Source of the DNA: Clostridia bacterium
GTDB lineage: Bacteria; Bacillota_A; Clostridia; Christensenellales; UBA1750
Reading direction: 5' to 3'
NCBI GenBank assembly: GCA_017413675.1
Contig: JAFPSR010000052.1
Coordinates: forward strand, 1 to 28,728
DNA: 28,728 nt
A program made the translations under genes and the position numbers. The first letter of the stretch is position 1. Each line of letters begins with the position of its first letter. Under the pieces are notes generated by a model. It did no database searches. It saw only the letters and a program-made list of their open reading frames with translations, and was not told where the DNA came from. Below are positions 15,671-23,669 of this stretch, piece after piece.

Positions 15671-17050
15671 TCAGTTTTTCTTTTTGAAGATTCTGGAACG
15701 GAACAGGATTACATTCATCACGGCAAAGAAGGCAATCAGGATCAGCAGCGTCAGAGCCGGTTTCACCGGTGCCATGGTTGCCAGCAGCATCATCGGGAAT
15801 CCAAAGACGATTGCGGGAAAATTCTGGTAAACCATGTTCTCGGAAGCCGGCGTACGGAATTCCGAATCAATTTCCCGAAGCAGGATGATGCCTGTACTGG
15901 CCGTCCCTGTCAGCATTCCGTACATCATCAGGAACTGTTCCTCCCGGTATTCCGGGAACAGGCGCTTTGCAACAAAATGGTTGTACAGGAATGTGATGAT
16001 CAGGCCGACCGCCCCCATAATCAGGATAACCGCCCAGTAGTTTTTCAACACACGCAGACGGATGGCGGCAATTCCCGCCACAACCATGACATCAAAGAGG
16101 AAATTGCTGATACGCGTCATCAGGAAATTATTCACATATTCCTTCTTCATCGCCCCGCTCTTCCGCAGGCGGCCGATAATAAACTTCACCAGGGTCGCGC
16201 TCAGTACCCCGATCAGGAAATTGAATCCGAAGATCACGGAACGCATGCCCGGCAGCAGCTTCCCAAGCAGGAGCATCAACAGGTAGGAAATGATATAGGC
16301 AAGGGCAACCAGGGCAATCTGGATTGTAATCTTGTCGATGCTTTCCTGCATCGGAATTTCCTCCGCCCCCTGGATTTCTTCGGACAGGATGGCTTTCTCT
16401 CCCCCGATTTCAGTCTGGATCTTGCCCTTGCGTTTCATAATGCTCAGATAGATAACACCACCAATACTAGCACTGAGGAATCCCAGGGCAGCGATGGACA
16501 ATCCGAAGCTCTTTCCACCTGTAAACCCGAATTCATTTTCGAATATCCCGCCGTAATTCAATGCCTGGCCGGTTCCCTGCCCGTAGCCAAACGGCAGGAG
16601 GATCCCCGCAGCCCGGAAAAACCCGGGCATCAGGAACGCCGCTGCCATGGAAATCCCGAGACCGAAAATCGCCTGGATCAGATAAGTGGATACCGTGGTA
16701 ACGCCCGTATTGAAGATTTCCCCTACTCTCTTCTTGTTGAGCTTTCCCTGGGAAGACTTGAAGGCCGTCCCGATAAAACCGAGAGCCAGTGTATGATAGG
16801 TGATTATTTCCAGATTCGTGTTCCCGTTCCCGCCAAAGAAGGCCGTTTCGAACAGATCTATCCCCGTCACCAGTTTATACAGGGAGGAAACCCCCAACAA
16901 AAGCATTCCCCCCAGAACAGATGTCGGAATCAGGGATGCCTGCAGCGGCCGTATCCATTTTTTCAAAACATTGGCCAGCAGCAGGCTGATCAGGAGCATT
17001 GCCATCAGGTTGAAGCCGCCCCATACACTAAAGTCCCAGAAATTCTCCAT
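15671..17050 (-). CDS. GltS-like sodium:glutamate symporter family protein
   Basis: A 459-residue membrane protein with about 11-12 hydrophobic segments. The hallmark re-entrant motif GYGQGTGQALNYG at 155-167 is a variant of the GltS loop, and a similar second-half loop is seen as YGMLTGTASTGIILLREID. GltS proteins import glutamate with Na+. This protein is some 50 residues longer than GltS of E. coli, owing to a charged linker (about 205-240) between the two halves, so another organic anion could be the substrate. ATG 17050 has AAGGAG upstream and overlaps the acyltransferase gene end by 23 bases, suggesting translational coupling. The position downstream of an acyltransferase has no obvious metabolic logic. 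Confidence 0.85.
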   Translation of the reverse strand: MENFWDFSVWGGFNLMAMLLISLLLANVLKKWIRPLQASLIPTSVLGGMLLLGVSSLYKLVTGIDLFETAFFGGNGNTNLEIITYHTLALGFIGTAFKSSQGKLNKKRVGEIFNTGVTTVSTYLIQAIFGLGISMAAAFLMPGFFRAAGILLPFGYGQGTGQALNYGGIFENEFGFTGGKSFGLSIAALGFLSASIGGVIYLSIMKRKGKIQTEIGGEKAILSEEIQGAEEIPMQESIDKITIQIALVALAYIISYLLMLLLGKLLPGMRSVIFGFNFLIGVLSATLVKFIIGRLRKSGAMKKEYVNNFLMTRISNFLFDVMVVAGIAAIRLRVLKNYWAVILIMGAVGLIITFLYNHFVAKRLFPEYREEQFLMMYGMLTGTASTGIILLREIDSEFRTPASENMVYQNFPAIVFGFPMMLLATMAPVKPALTLLILIAFFAVMNVILFRSRIFKKKN

Positions 17051-18263
17051 TTTGATCTCCTTGTGTCTGATTTCGGTACCTATAATAAAGATTCATGTAT
17101 TTCAGTGCGTTGAAATGCGGGTCTCCTTTCAGCTGCATGATCTTTTCTCCCGCATAGATGTTCAGTTTGTTCCGGCCCAGTACAGCTGTTCCGGTAATAT
17201 CCGCAAAGGAGAATGACTGCCTGCCCTCCCCGCATCCGATTTCGATCCGGTTCCCATACAGAAGGACAGTCTGTTTTTCCGCAATCCGGTTTTTCCGTTT
17301 GTAGGCAATGACTTCATACAGGTCTGCAGTATCCCGGAACAGGATCCTGTCAGGGTCCGCCAGGAGATCCTGGCTGTTCACATAACGCTGCTGAAACTCA
17401 TACCAGTCGTTGACATACGGAAAAGGAAACTCAAAACCGATTCCTTCCATCCGTTTATCTTCCCCGTAACGGACTTCCCTGCCACAGGTAACACAGCGGG
17501 TGATATCCCCCCGGCTTTCCCATTTGCTGAAGCCGCAGAACGGGCATACATAAGCCATCCGTTCCAGATATTCCGCTTTCCGTTTGGAAACATAACGTCC
17601 GCCCGGGGCTGCCTCATTGACATACAACCCTTCCCGGATGACCTCATACAGTTCTTCATCGGACATATTTTCGAATTCTTCCGGTTCGATCACCCGGGAG
17701 ACCCCCGCATGCATCCGGCCTTTGCGGATCCCGTCGCTCCATCTGGGCTGTACCCCGTATCCTCCTTCTATCCGATAAAGAGCGATCGGCAGGCGCAGCC
17801 GTTTTGCCAGGTGGGCAACTGCAGGATTCATATATTCGGTTTTCCCGCTGTAAGTCCGATTCCCTTCCGGAGCCATGGCCAGGGTCCCACCCTCCCGGGC
17901 TACCCGGATCATGGACCTTACCGCATTGAGATCCATCGTCATTTTTTTGATCGGGATCGGGGCAACTGCCCACCGCAGCATTGCAGAAATCCAGCCTTTG
18001 GAGAAAATATCTTCCGACGCCAGATGGTAAACAGGCTCTGGGCAGGACATCATAATGAAGAACTGGTCCATCGGGGTCTGGTGATTATACAGGATTAGAA
18101 ACTGCCGTTTCTTCTGAGCCGGGAACTTTTCTGCCGTTACCCTGTATTTCCAGCGCATTATAAGGCCGATCAGCGGACCGAATATTCTCAGAAGGATCCG
18201 GTACTGTCTGCGGATCCACGGCTTTTTTCTTCCTTTTGAAGACCGGCCTTCTTTCTTCTGCAT
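17028..18263 (-). CDS. PlsC-like acyltransferase with zinc ribbon and extra C-terminal domain
   Basis: A 411-residue protein of the 1-acyl-glycerol-3-phosphate acyltransferase family. A basic N-terminus and one hydrophobic helix (about 22-37) precede the catalytic NHQTPMD at 60-66 (H-x4-D) and PEGNRTYSG at 132-140. PlsC proteins acylate position 2 of lysophosphatidate on the inner membrane face. The family is usually 200-260 residues; here ~180 extra residues follow. They include a zinc ribbon with Cys240, Cys243, Cys257 and Cys260, then an unknown region that may bind a regulator or lipid. The frame can begin at a TTG at 18284, but ATG 18263, preceded by GGAGGAG, is preferred. It leads the operon with the GltS-like gene. 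The exact acyl acceptor is not known. Confidence 0.85.
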   Translation of the reverse strand: MQKKEGRSSKGRKKPWIRRQYRILLRIFGPLIGLIMRWKYRVTAEKFPAQKKRQFLILYNHQTPMDQFFIMMSCPEPVYHLASEDIFSKGWISAMLRWAVAPIPIKKMTMDLNAVRSMIRVAREGGTLAMAPEGNRTYSGKTEYMNPAVAHLAKRLRLPIALYRIEGGYGVQPRWSDGIRKGRMHAGVSRVIEPEEFENMSDEELYEVIREGLYVNEAAPGGRYVSKRKAEYLERMAYVCPFCGFSKWESRGDITRCVTCGREVRYGEDKRMEGIGFEFPFPYVNDWYEFQQRYVNSQDLLADPDRILFRDTADLYEVIAYKRKNRIAEKQTVLLYGNRIEIGCGEGRQSFSFADITGTAVLGRNKLNIYAGEKIMQLKGDPHFNALKYMNLYYRYRNQTQGDQNGEFLGL

Positions 18264-18308
18264 AACTCCTCCGCCTTGGTCCAAAATCCGTGCAATATAT
18301 GCATGCTG

Positions 18309-18350
18309 TCTTTCCCTGGTTATTCCTTGTTCCAGCCAACCAGGGAAAGA
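18309..18350. repeat. Perfect 13-bp inverted repeat in the acyltransferase leader
   Basis: TCTTTCCCTGGTT (18309-18321) and AACCAGGGAAAGA (18338-18350) are perfect complements around a 16-base loop. It lies between the acyltransferase ATG and its likely -10 element, so the message would carry the hairpin. No T-run follows in either direction, which argues against a simple terminator. It could be a protein-binding site or an RNA control element. Confidence 0.75.
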
Positions 18351-18389
18351 GAAAAAAGATGTTGTTTCCTTGTTCTCTCCCCAAGGGAT

Positions 18390-18395
18390 ATTATA
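18390..18395 (-). promoter_or_regulatory. Possible -10 element of the acyltransferase operon
   Basis: Perfect TATAAT on the minus strand, but no good -35 at 16-18 bases. Transcription from here would give a leader of about 120 bases that includes the inverted repeat at 18309-18350. Confidence 0.4.
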
Positions 18396-18489
18396 GAAAA
18401 ACTACTGATTATTTTATCATTTCTGTCCTTTGCTGACAATAAAACATTATTGGAAAACCCATTTACTCATCTTTCCCTGATCTCCGGCA

Positions 18490-18519
18490 TTGGATATTTC
18501 GAATCCGGCATGCTATAAT
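18490..18519 (+). promoter_or_regulatory. Promoter of the PP2C phosphatase gene
   Basis: TTGGAT (18490-18495), an 18-base spacer and TATAAT (18514-18519) preceded by TGC, an extended -10. The leader to the ATG at 18586 is about 60 bases and contains AGGGAG. Confidence 0.75.
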
Positions 18520-18585
18520 TTTGCCGTAACAACATCATTCCGGCTGCCGGTTTGTCCGAAGGAATTTTAGGGAGCTCTACACAGT

Positions 18586-20055
18586 ATGACAGAAATTGAG
18601 AAAAAAACTTCTCTATGGAAGCGTCTGCAGAATAAGCTGACGTTTGATGAAATGTTCCATGAAACGGAAGTGCAGGCGAACCATCTGGGTGCAGTAATCC
18701 TATTTTGCAGCGGCATTATACTCGCAGTGATCCTGATTCTGGATATTACCGGTGTATTCCCGATCGCACAGGAAACGATCTTTCCCCCTGCCATCCAGGG
18801 AATCGTGGAGATCGCAATCCTCCTGTTGATCTGCAAACTGACCCGGAACGATGCCTGGTGGCTGAAATATATTCTGACCTTCGGGCTTGTCATTGTATAT
18901 GCACGTCTGGACAGTATGCTTACCCACAAAGCCGCTATCCTTATGGTCCTCCCTGTCGTATTCAGTTCCCGTTATTTTTCCAGGAAACTGACCAATGTGA
19001 CGGCGATCCTGGTTTCCGTCATTTTTGCCCTGTCCTGTATCTGGGGCGCCACGCACGGCATGATCAACCTGAATATCGTAACCATGCCCAAAGGCATCAA
19101 TATGACAACAACAGGCGGTTTCCTGGGAACCACCGTGGAAAATGCCGGTGTTACCGCAGATATGCTGATTCGCAATTCCCTCCTGTATGACTATCTGCCT
19201 AAATGGCTGATGTTCTCCGTTGCTGCCATCATCAGCAGCAATATCGCCAGACGCGGCCGGGAGATGGTCATCCAGCAGTATGAGAAAGCCCAGCAGTCCG
19301 CCAGGATTGAGTCTGAATTGAACCTGGCTACCCGTATCCAGGCGGCCATGCTGCCTAACATTTTCCCGGCTTTCCCCGAACGCGAAGACTTTGACATCTA
19401 TGCCAGCATGACCCCCGCCAAGGAAGTCGGAGGCGATTTCTATGATTTCTTCCTGATCGATGAAAACCACCTGGGACTTGTCATGGCGGATGTTTCCGGA
19501 AAAGGAGTCCCGGCTGCCCTGTTTATGATGGCCTGTAAAATCATCCTGAAAAACTATGCCATGAATCAGAAAACCCCGGCGGAAATCCTTTCGGAAGTCA
19601 ACGAACAGATCTGCAAAAACAATCCGGAGGATATGTTTGTCACCGCGTGGCTGGGCGTTCTGGATCTTCGTACCCATATCATGACTGCTTCCAACGCAGG
19701 ACACCTGTATCCGGTCCTGAAAAAACCAGATGGCCCGTTTGAACTTCTGAAAGACCGTCACGGTTTTGTCCTTGGCGGCATGAACGGGATCCGGTACCAG
19801 GAGTACCAGATTCCAACAGCTCCGGGAACCAAACTGTTCCTCTATACCGATGGGGTTACAGAAGCGGCAAATGCCGATCATGAGTTATATACGGAAGTCC
19901 GTCTTCTGGATGCCCTGAACCGGTCTGCTTCCCAATCCCCACAGGAAATCCTTGCCTGTGTCGGAGAAGATGTCCGTACGTTTGTCGGGGAAGCCGAGCA
20001 GTTTGATGATCTGACCATGATGTGCCTGCACTATATCGGGGAGAATAAGTCCTAA
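18586..20055 (+). CDS. Membrane-anchored PP2C/SpoIIE-type serine phosphatase (RsbU-like)
   Basis: A 489-residue protein. Residues ~33-222 hold about six hydrophobic segments forming a membrane sensor module I do not recognise. A helical linker (IQQYEKAQQSARIESELNLATRIQ, broken here only by position 229-252) leads to the PP2C catalytic domain at ~253-485. Metal-binding aspartates are seen in VGGDFYDFF (281-289), ADVSGKGVPAALFM (301-314), YTDGVTEA (420-427) and EQFDDLTMM (471-479). This is the SpoIIE/RsbU class, which dephosphorylates STAS-domain antagonists; the two STAS proteins encoded at 8511 and 11584 are the obvious local candidates (inference). The ATG lies 15 bases after AGGGAG, a rather long spacing. 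It has its own promoter and is probably co-transcribed with the peptidase gene 51 bases downstream. Confidence 0.93.
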   Translation: MTEIEKKTSLWKRLQNKLTFDEMFHETEVQANHLGAVILFCSGIILAVILILDITGVFPIAQETIFPPAIQGIVEIAILLLICKLTRNDAWWLKYILTFGLVIVYARLDSMLTHKAAILMVLPVVFSSRYFSRKLTNVTAILVSVIFALSCIWGATHGMINLNIVTMPKGINMTTTGGFLGTTVENAGVTADMLIRNSLLYDYLPKWLMFSVAAIISSNIARRGREMVIQQYEKAQQSARIESELNLATRIQAAMLPNIFPAFPEREDFDIYASMTPAKEVGGDFYDFFLIDENHLGLVMADVSGKGVPAALFMMACKIILKNYAMNQKTPAEILSEVNEQICKNNPEDMFVTAWLGVLDLRTHIMTASNAGHLYPVLKKPDGPFELLKDRHGFVLGGMNGIRYQEYQIPTAPGTKLFLYTDGVTEAANADHELYTEVRLLDALNRSASQSPQEILACVGEDVRTFVGEAEQFDDLTMMCLHYIGENKS

Positions 20056-20106
20056 CTCCATACGCGTCCCGGGTGCCTGGCAATATAAAAAAGGAGGAAC
20101 CCATTC

Positions 20107-21351
20107 ATGTTTACAGCTGCATCGATGCTGGAATTTGTTAAGTCTCTCAGTTTTATCCGCTGGGGCGGGACCGAGGCGGAAAAGGAAGCCGCCCGCCGGA
20201 TTACAGAAAAAGTCGAAAAAGCCGGCGGTACCTGCGAGTGGATGCCGTTCTCCATCCCATCCTATTCCTGTTCCGTATGCCGCCTGTCTGTACCGGGGTC
20301 TTCTCCCCGGGAGATCCCTGCTGTCCCCTACGGGCGCGGCGGAAACCTGGAAGGAGAGTACAAGCTCCTGTATCTGGAACGCGGTACGGAAATGGACTAT
20401 CTCGGGCTCGGTGACCTGAGCGATACTCTTGTCATGATCAATTCCCTGAATATAGATGCCTACCGTCTCCTATGTACACACCATGCTGCCGGATTCATCA
20501 CCATTACGGGGAAATATTATGATGCACCGGACCTGATGCCGCGTCCCCTGCGCGATACGTTTCTTGGCTTTGGGCGGATTCCCGGGTTCATGATCATGGC
20601 GAAGGATGCCATGGACCTGGTATCCGCGGGAACACAATCCCTGTATGTATCCCTGCAGCAGGAGGAAACCTCGGCTGAATCCCAGAATATCCTCTGTACA
20701 ATTCCGGGAACCGACCTTGCCGGGGAATCCATCGTACTGACTGCCCATTATGACAGTGTTCTTTCCGGAACAGGTGCCTGGGACAACGCGACAGGATCTG
20801 CTGCGCTCTTATACCTCTGCACCTATTTCCTGCAGCATCCTTCCCGCCGAACACTCCGGTTCATCTGGTGCGGAGCAGAAGAACAGGGGCTGTTGGGAAG
20901 CAAGGCATACGTGCATAAATATGCCGATCTGCTTCCGGAAATCCGTTTCTGTTTCAATTTTGATATGAATGGTACCATTCTCGGCCCAAACCGGATCTGC
21001 GTAACCGGAGGGGAAGCCCTGAAGTCATTTACCGAACAGTACTGCCGGGAACACGGATGGTCCGCAGATATCCGCTGCGGGGTCCATTCCAGCGATTCCG
21101 CCCCCTTCTGCGACCAGGGCATTCCGGCAATCGACCTCTCCCGCGGAACACCGACCGCTGAAATCCATACAAAGAATGACCTGGCCGTCATCCTGTCCGG
21201 TGACCAAATTCTGGAAATCGCCCGGTTTGCATCCCGTTTCATTTCCCGGGTAGCCGACAGTGCCGTTCTTCCTGTCGATGTCGGGATGCCGCCGGAAATG
21301 CAGGAAGAACTGGACCGTTATTTCCTTCGGGACAAAGTCAAATCCTCCTGA
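20107..21351 (+). CDS. M28 family zinc aminopeptidase
   Basis: A 414-residue di-zinc peptidase of the M28 (aminopeptidase Y / bacterial leucyl aminopeptidase) family. Metal ligands and catalytic acid appear in order: H214 in TAHYDS, D226 in AWDNATG, E258-E259 in CGAEEQGLLGS, D286 in NFDMNG and H354 in EIHTKND. A ~100-residue segment between the N-terminal helix and the catalytic core (about 75-190) is consistent with a PA-type insert. No signal peptide or membrane anchor is present, so it is likely cytoplasmic, acting on peptides. ATG 20107 has AAAGGAGGA upstream. It follows the PP2C gene closely and is ended by the terminator at 21416-21442. The functional link to the phosphatase is unclear. 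Confidence 0.92.
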   Translation: MFTAASMLEFVKSLSFIRWGGTEAEKEAARRITEKVEKAGGTCEWMPFSIPSYSCSVCRLSVPGSSPREIPAVPYGRGGNLEGEYKLLYLERGTEMDYLGLGDLSDTLVMINSLNIDAYRLLCTHHAAGFITITGKYYDAPDLMPRPLRDTFLGFGRIPGFMIMAKDAMDLVSAGTQSLYVSLQQEETSAESQNILCTIPGTDLAGESIVLTAHYDSVLSGTGAWDNATGSAALLYLCTYFLQHPSRRTLRFIWCGAEEQGLLGSKAYVHKYADLLPEIRFCFNFDMNGTILGPNRICVTGGEALKSFTEQYCREHGWSADIRCGVHSSDSAPFCDQGIPAIDLSRGTPTAEIHTKNDLAVILSGDQILEIARFASRFISRVADSAVLPVDVGMPPEMQEELDRYFLRDKVKSS

Positions 21352-21415
21352 GTATTGAAGTTTCCGTTTCCTACCGCAGATTCCCCTGCTTGATCATAAT
21401 CTCCAGGAACTCACT

Positions 21416-21442
21416 CCCTTCCGGGCCTGCCGCCTGGAAGGG
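21416..21442 (+). terminator. Terminator of the PP2C-M28 transcript
   Basis: Arms CCCTTCCGGGC (21416-21426) and GCCTGGAAGGG (21432-21442), one G-T pair, 5-base loop, followed by TCTTTTGTTGCTCTTTT. Confidence 0.9.
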
Positions 21443-21513
21443 TCTTTTGTTGCTCTTTTCCCATTTTCTTATGGTTCCCTGCGGGGATTTACGTTATGTT
21501 CACGTGAAGTATA

Positions 21514-21542
21514 TTGACTTTTCAGGTACAGGATGCTATTGT
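21514..21542 (+). promoter_or_regulatory. Promoter of the XRE-pot operon
   Basis: TTGACT (21514-21519), a 17-base spacer and TATTGT (21537-21542) preceded by TGC (extended -10). The 76-base leader contains GTTTAG-AATT twice (from about 21550 and 21572), the short inverted repeat GTTTA/TAAAC (21572-21585) and CGGCA/TGCCG (21590-21604). These are candidates for autoregulatory binding by the XRE protein. Confidence 0.65.
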
Positions 21543-21618
21543 TGCAGAAGTTTAGTAATTTCATATTTTTAGTTTAGAATTAAACGTATCGGCATAACCT
21601 GCCGGATAGGACAATAAA

Positions 21619-22176
21619 ATGGATGCAGAAACCGTTATGACACAGGTCGGTACAAGGCTCAGGGATCTGCGCAAGCAGAACGGGTTGACACAGCAGGAAC
21701 TGGCAGACCGTGCAGAACTGACCAAAGGGTTTATTTCCCAACTCGAACGCGGACAGGTCACTCCCTCCCTGATTACCCTTTTCGACCTGATTGAATGCCT
21801 TGGTACTACACCTTCCGAATTCTTCAGATCCGGGGACGGTGACCAGGTTGTCTATACAGACAAGGATTACTTTGAGAAGGTCGATGAAAACGGGAATAAA
21901 ACCGAATGGATTATTCCTTCCGCCCAGAGCAACCAGATGGAACCCGTCCGGGTCACGATCATGCCGCATTCTTCCCTGCCCGGTGATGAACCGCACAACG
22001 GCGAGGAATTCGGTTATGTACTCAGCGGCCACATCGCCCTGTACAGGGAAGAGGAACGTTTTGATATCCGTGCCGGGGAAAGCTTCTATTACGAAGCAGA
22101 CAAACCGCATCGCATTGAAAATCCGTCCGGACGTCCGGCCAGGATTCTCTGGATCAGCACTCCACCCAGTTTTTAA
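21619..22176 (+). CDS. XRE-cupin transcriptional regulator (PuuR-like) of the polyamine operon
   Basis: A 185-residue regulator with an N-terminal XRE helix-turn-helix (about 10-68: GTRLRDLRKQNGLTQQELAD and GFISQLERGQVTPS) and a C-terminal cupin ligand-binding domain (about 105-182, with HNGEEFGYVLSG at 126-137 and DKPHRIENP at 161-169). Proteins of this build include PuuR of E. coli, which senses putrescine, and many that head potABCD operons in Firmicutes. The gene lies 37 bases upstream of potA and is its likely first cistron. Polyamine-responsive control of its own operon is the natural inference. The start ATG 21619 has only a weak AGGA before it, consistent with low expression; CGGCA/TGCCG pairing lies next to this site. 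Confidence 0.9.
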   Translation: MDAETVMTQVGTRLRDLRKQNGLTQQELADRAELTKGFISQLERGQVTPSLITLFDLIECLGTTPSEFFRSGDGDQVVYTDKDYFEKVDENGNKTEWIIPSAQSNQMEPVRVTIMPHSSLPGDEPHNGEEFGYVLSGHIALYREEERFDIRAGESFYYEADKPHRIENPSGRPARILWISTPPSF

Positions 22177-22213
22177 TTTATCTTTCATATATCATCAATA
22201 AGGGGAACAGATT

Positions 22214-23659
22214 ATGGAACAGCAGCAGAACATCATTGAACTGAAGAACATTTCCCGGGTCTATGAGGACGGATACAAGGCCGTGTCCGATTTCAACCTG
22301 ACCGTGAAACGCGGGGAGTTCGTCACTCTGTTGGGCCCGTCCGGGTGCGGGAAAACAACAACCCTGCGCATGATTGCAGGCTTTGATCAACCTACGGAAG
22401 GCGTCATCCTCCTCAACGGGGAAGATATCTCCAAACTGCCTCCAAACGAGCGCCCGATCAATACGGTGTTCCAGCGGTATGCCCTGTTTCCTCATATGAA
22501 TATTTTTGAGAATATAGCCTTTGGGCTGAAAATGAAAAAAACACCCAAGGACGAAATTAAGAGGAAGGTCCGCAGGGTTCTCGAACTTGTCGATCTGGAA
22601 GGATTCGAGAAACGTTCCGTTTCCACCCTTTCCGGAGGCCAGCAGCAACGTGTCGCCATTGCCCGTGCCCTGGTCAATGAACCGGAAATCCTTCTTCTGG
22701 ATGAACCGCTCGGCGCATTGGATCTCAAAATGCGCAAAGAGATGCAGCTTGAGCTGAAAGCCATGCACGACGAGCTTGGAATTACCTTTATCTATGTTAC
22801 GCATGATCAGGAAGAAGCCCTGACGATGTCCGACAAGATCGTTGTTATGTCGGAGGGCAAAATCCAGCAGACCGGCACGCCCGAAGGGATCTACAATGAA
22901 CCGCAGAATGCGTTCGTTGCCGACTTTATCGGCGAATCCAATATTTTCAACGGAATCATGACCGGTTCCATGCTGGCCAGATTTGCCGGCGGCCAGTTCC
23001 AGTGTGTCGATGATGTACCGGAAGGAACCCAGATCACCGCTGTTGTCCGTCCGGAAGACGTCATTCTCTGTGGCCCCGAAGAAGGACAGATCCGCGGCCG
23101 CGTCATCTCCGTTATCTTCAAGGGAATCCACTATGAGATTACTGTCCAGTCCGGACGGTATGAGGTCGTTATCCAGAGCACAAAATCTGCCGCCGTCGGC
23201 AGTGATGTCGGCATGAAGGTAGAACCTGACGGCATCCACATCATGATTGCGGAAGACCATACCAATGTATTCCCTGTGGATATGAACCGGAACCATCGTC
23301 TGGAGTTCAACGGTATTGAGCTCCAGGCCAGCATGACTGCCCTGATCAAGGGATCCCGCCGTAATGAGAATCATGAATTGCTGGATGAAAACGGTGAAGT
23401 CATTGATCCGGAGAAGGTCCATATCTTCGCTTCCATTGAACCGCAGGATATCCGGATGACCGATAATGTCGAAGATGAAAACGTGCTGATTGAAGGTGTC
23501 ATCAGCAACCTGATCTACAAGGGCGACCATTACAGCTACGTAATCAACACCGACCTGGGGCAGGATTTCATCGTCGATGATGAATACCTGTGGAACATGG
23601 GTGACCGGATCGGCTTAATCCTTCCCAGCGATAAGCTGAGTTTCTCTTTGAGAAAGTAA
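22214..23659 (+). CDS. potA: Spermidine/putrescine ABC transporter ATPase PotA, extended form
   Basis: ATP-binding subunit of the polyamine importer. Walker A GPSGCGKTT is at 41-49, the ABC signature LSGGQQQRVAIARAL at 139-153, Walker B ILLLDEPLGALD at 159-170 and the switch His in VTHDQEEALTM at 195-205. Q-loop FQRYALFPHM is at 87-96. PotA normally has about 350-380 residues; this has 481. The C-terminal part shows two TOBE-like copies, RPEDV...HIM at about 279-344 and EPQDI...SFSL at about 409-479. They are separated by a ~60-residue segment that includes an ENHELLDENGEVIDPEK loop. The ATG follows AAGGGG, and potB begins 10 bases after the stop. The duplicated TOBE may allow extra substrate sensing (inference). 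Confidence 0.95.
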   Translation: MEQQQNIIELKNISRVYEDGYKAVSDFNLTVKRGEFVTLLGPSGCGKTTTLRMIAGFDQPTEGVILLNGEDISKLPPNERPINTVFQRYALFPHMNIFENIAFGLKMKKTPKDEIKRKVRRVLELVDLEGFEKRSVSTLSGGQQQRVAIARALVNEPEILLLDEPLGALDLKMRKEMQLELKAMHDELGITFIYVTHDQEEALTMSDKIVVMSEGKIQQTGTPEGIYNEPQNAFVADFIGESNIFNGIMTGSMLARFAGGQFQCVDDVPEGTQITAVVRPEDVILCGPEEGQIRGRVISVIFKGIHYEITVQSGRYEVVIQSTKSAAVGSDVGMKVEPDGIHIMIAEDHTNVFPVDMNRNHRLEFNGIELQASMTALIKGSRRNENHELLDENGEVIDPEKVHIFASIEPQDIRMTDNVEDENVLIEGVISNLIYKGDHYSYVINTDLGQDFIVDDEYLWNMGDRIGLILPSDKLSFSLRK

Positions 23660-23669
23660 GGAGGGCGCC

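Larger units (their letters stand above)
18264..18585. other. 322-base divergent intergenic region (acyltransferase / PP2C genes)
   Basis: Holds the leader of the minus-strand acyltransferase operon with a perfect 13-bp inverted repeat (18309-18350), a minus-strand TATAAT (18390-18395) and the plus-strand promoter of the phosphatase gene (18490-18519). No coding sequence is convincing here. Confidence 0.7.

Noticed and set aside
18309..18350. T-box or intrinsic terminator in the acyltransferase leader
   Set aside because: No T-box consensus and no T-run after the stem on either strand; kept only as an unexplained inverted repeat.
22178..23530. 450-codon open frame on the minus strand
   Set aside because: It runs opposite to potA, whose ABC motifs are unmistakable. 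The antisense translation is low-complexity in character and resembles no protein family.
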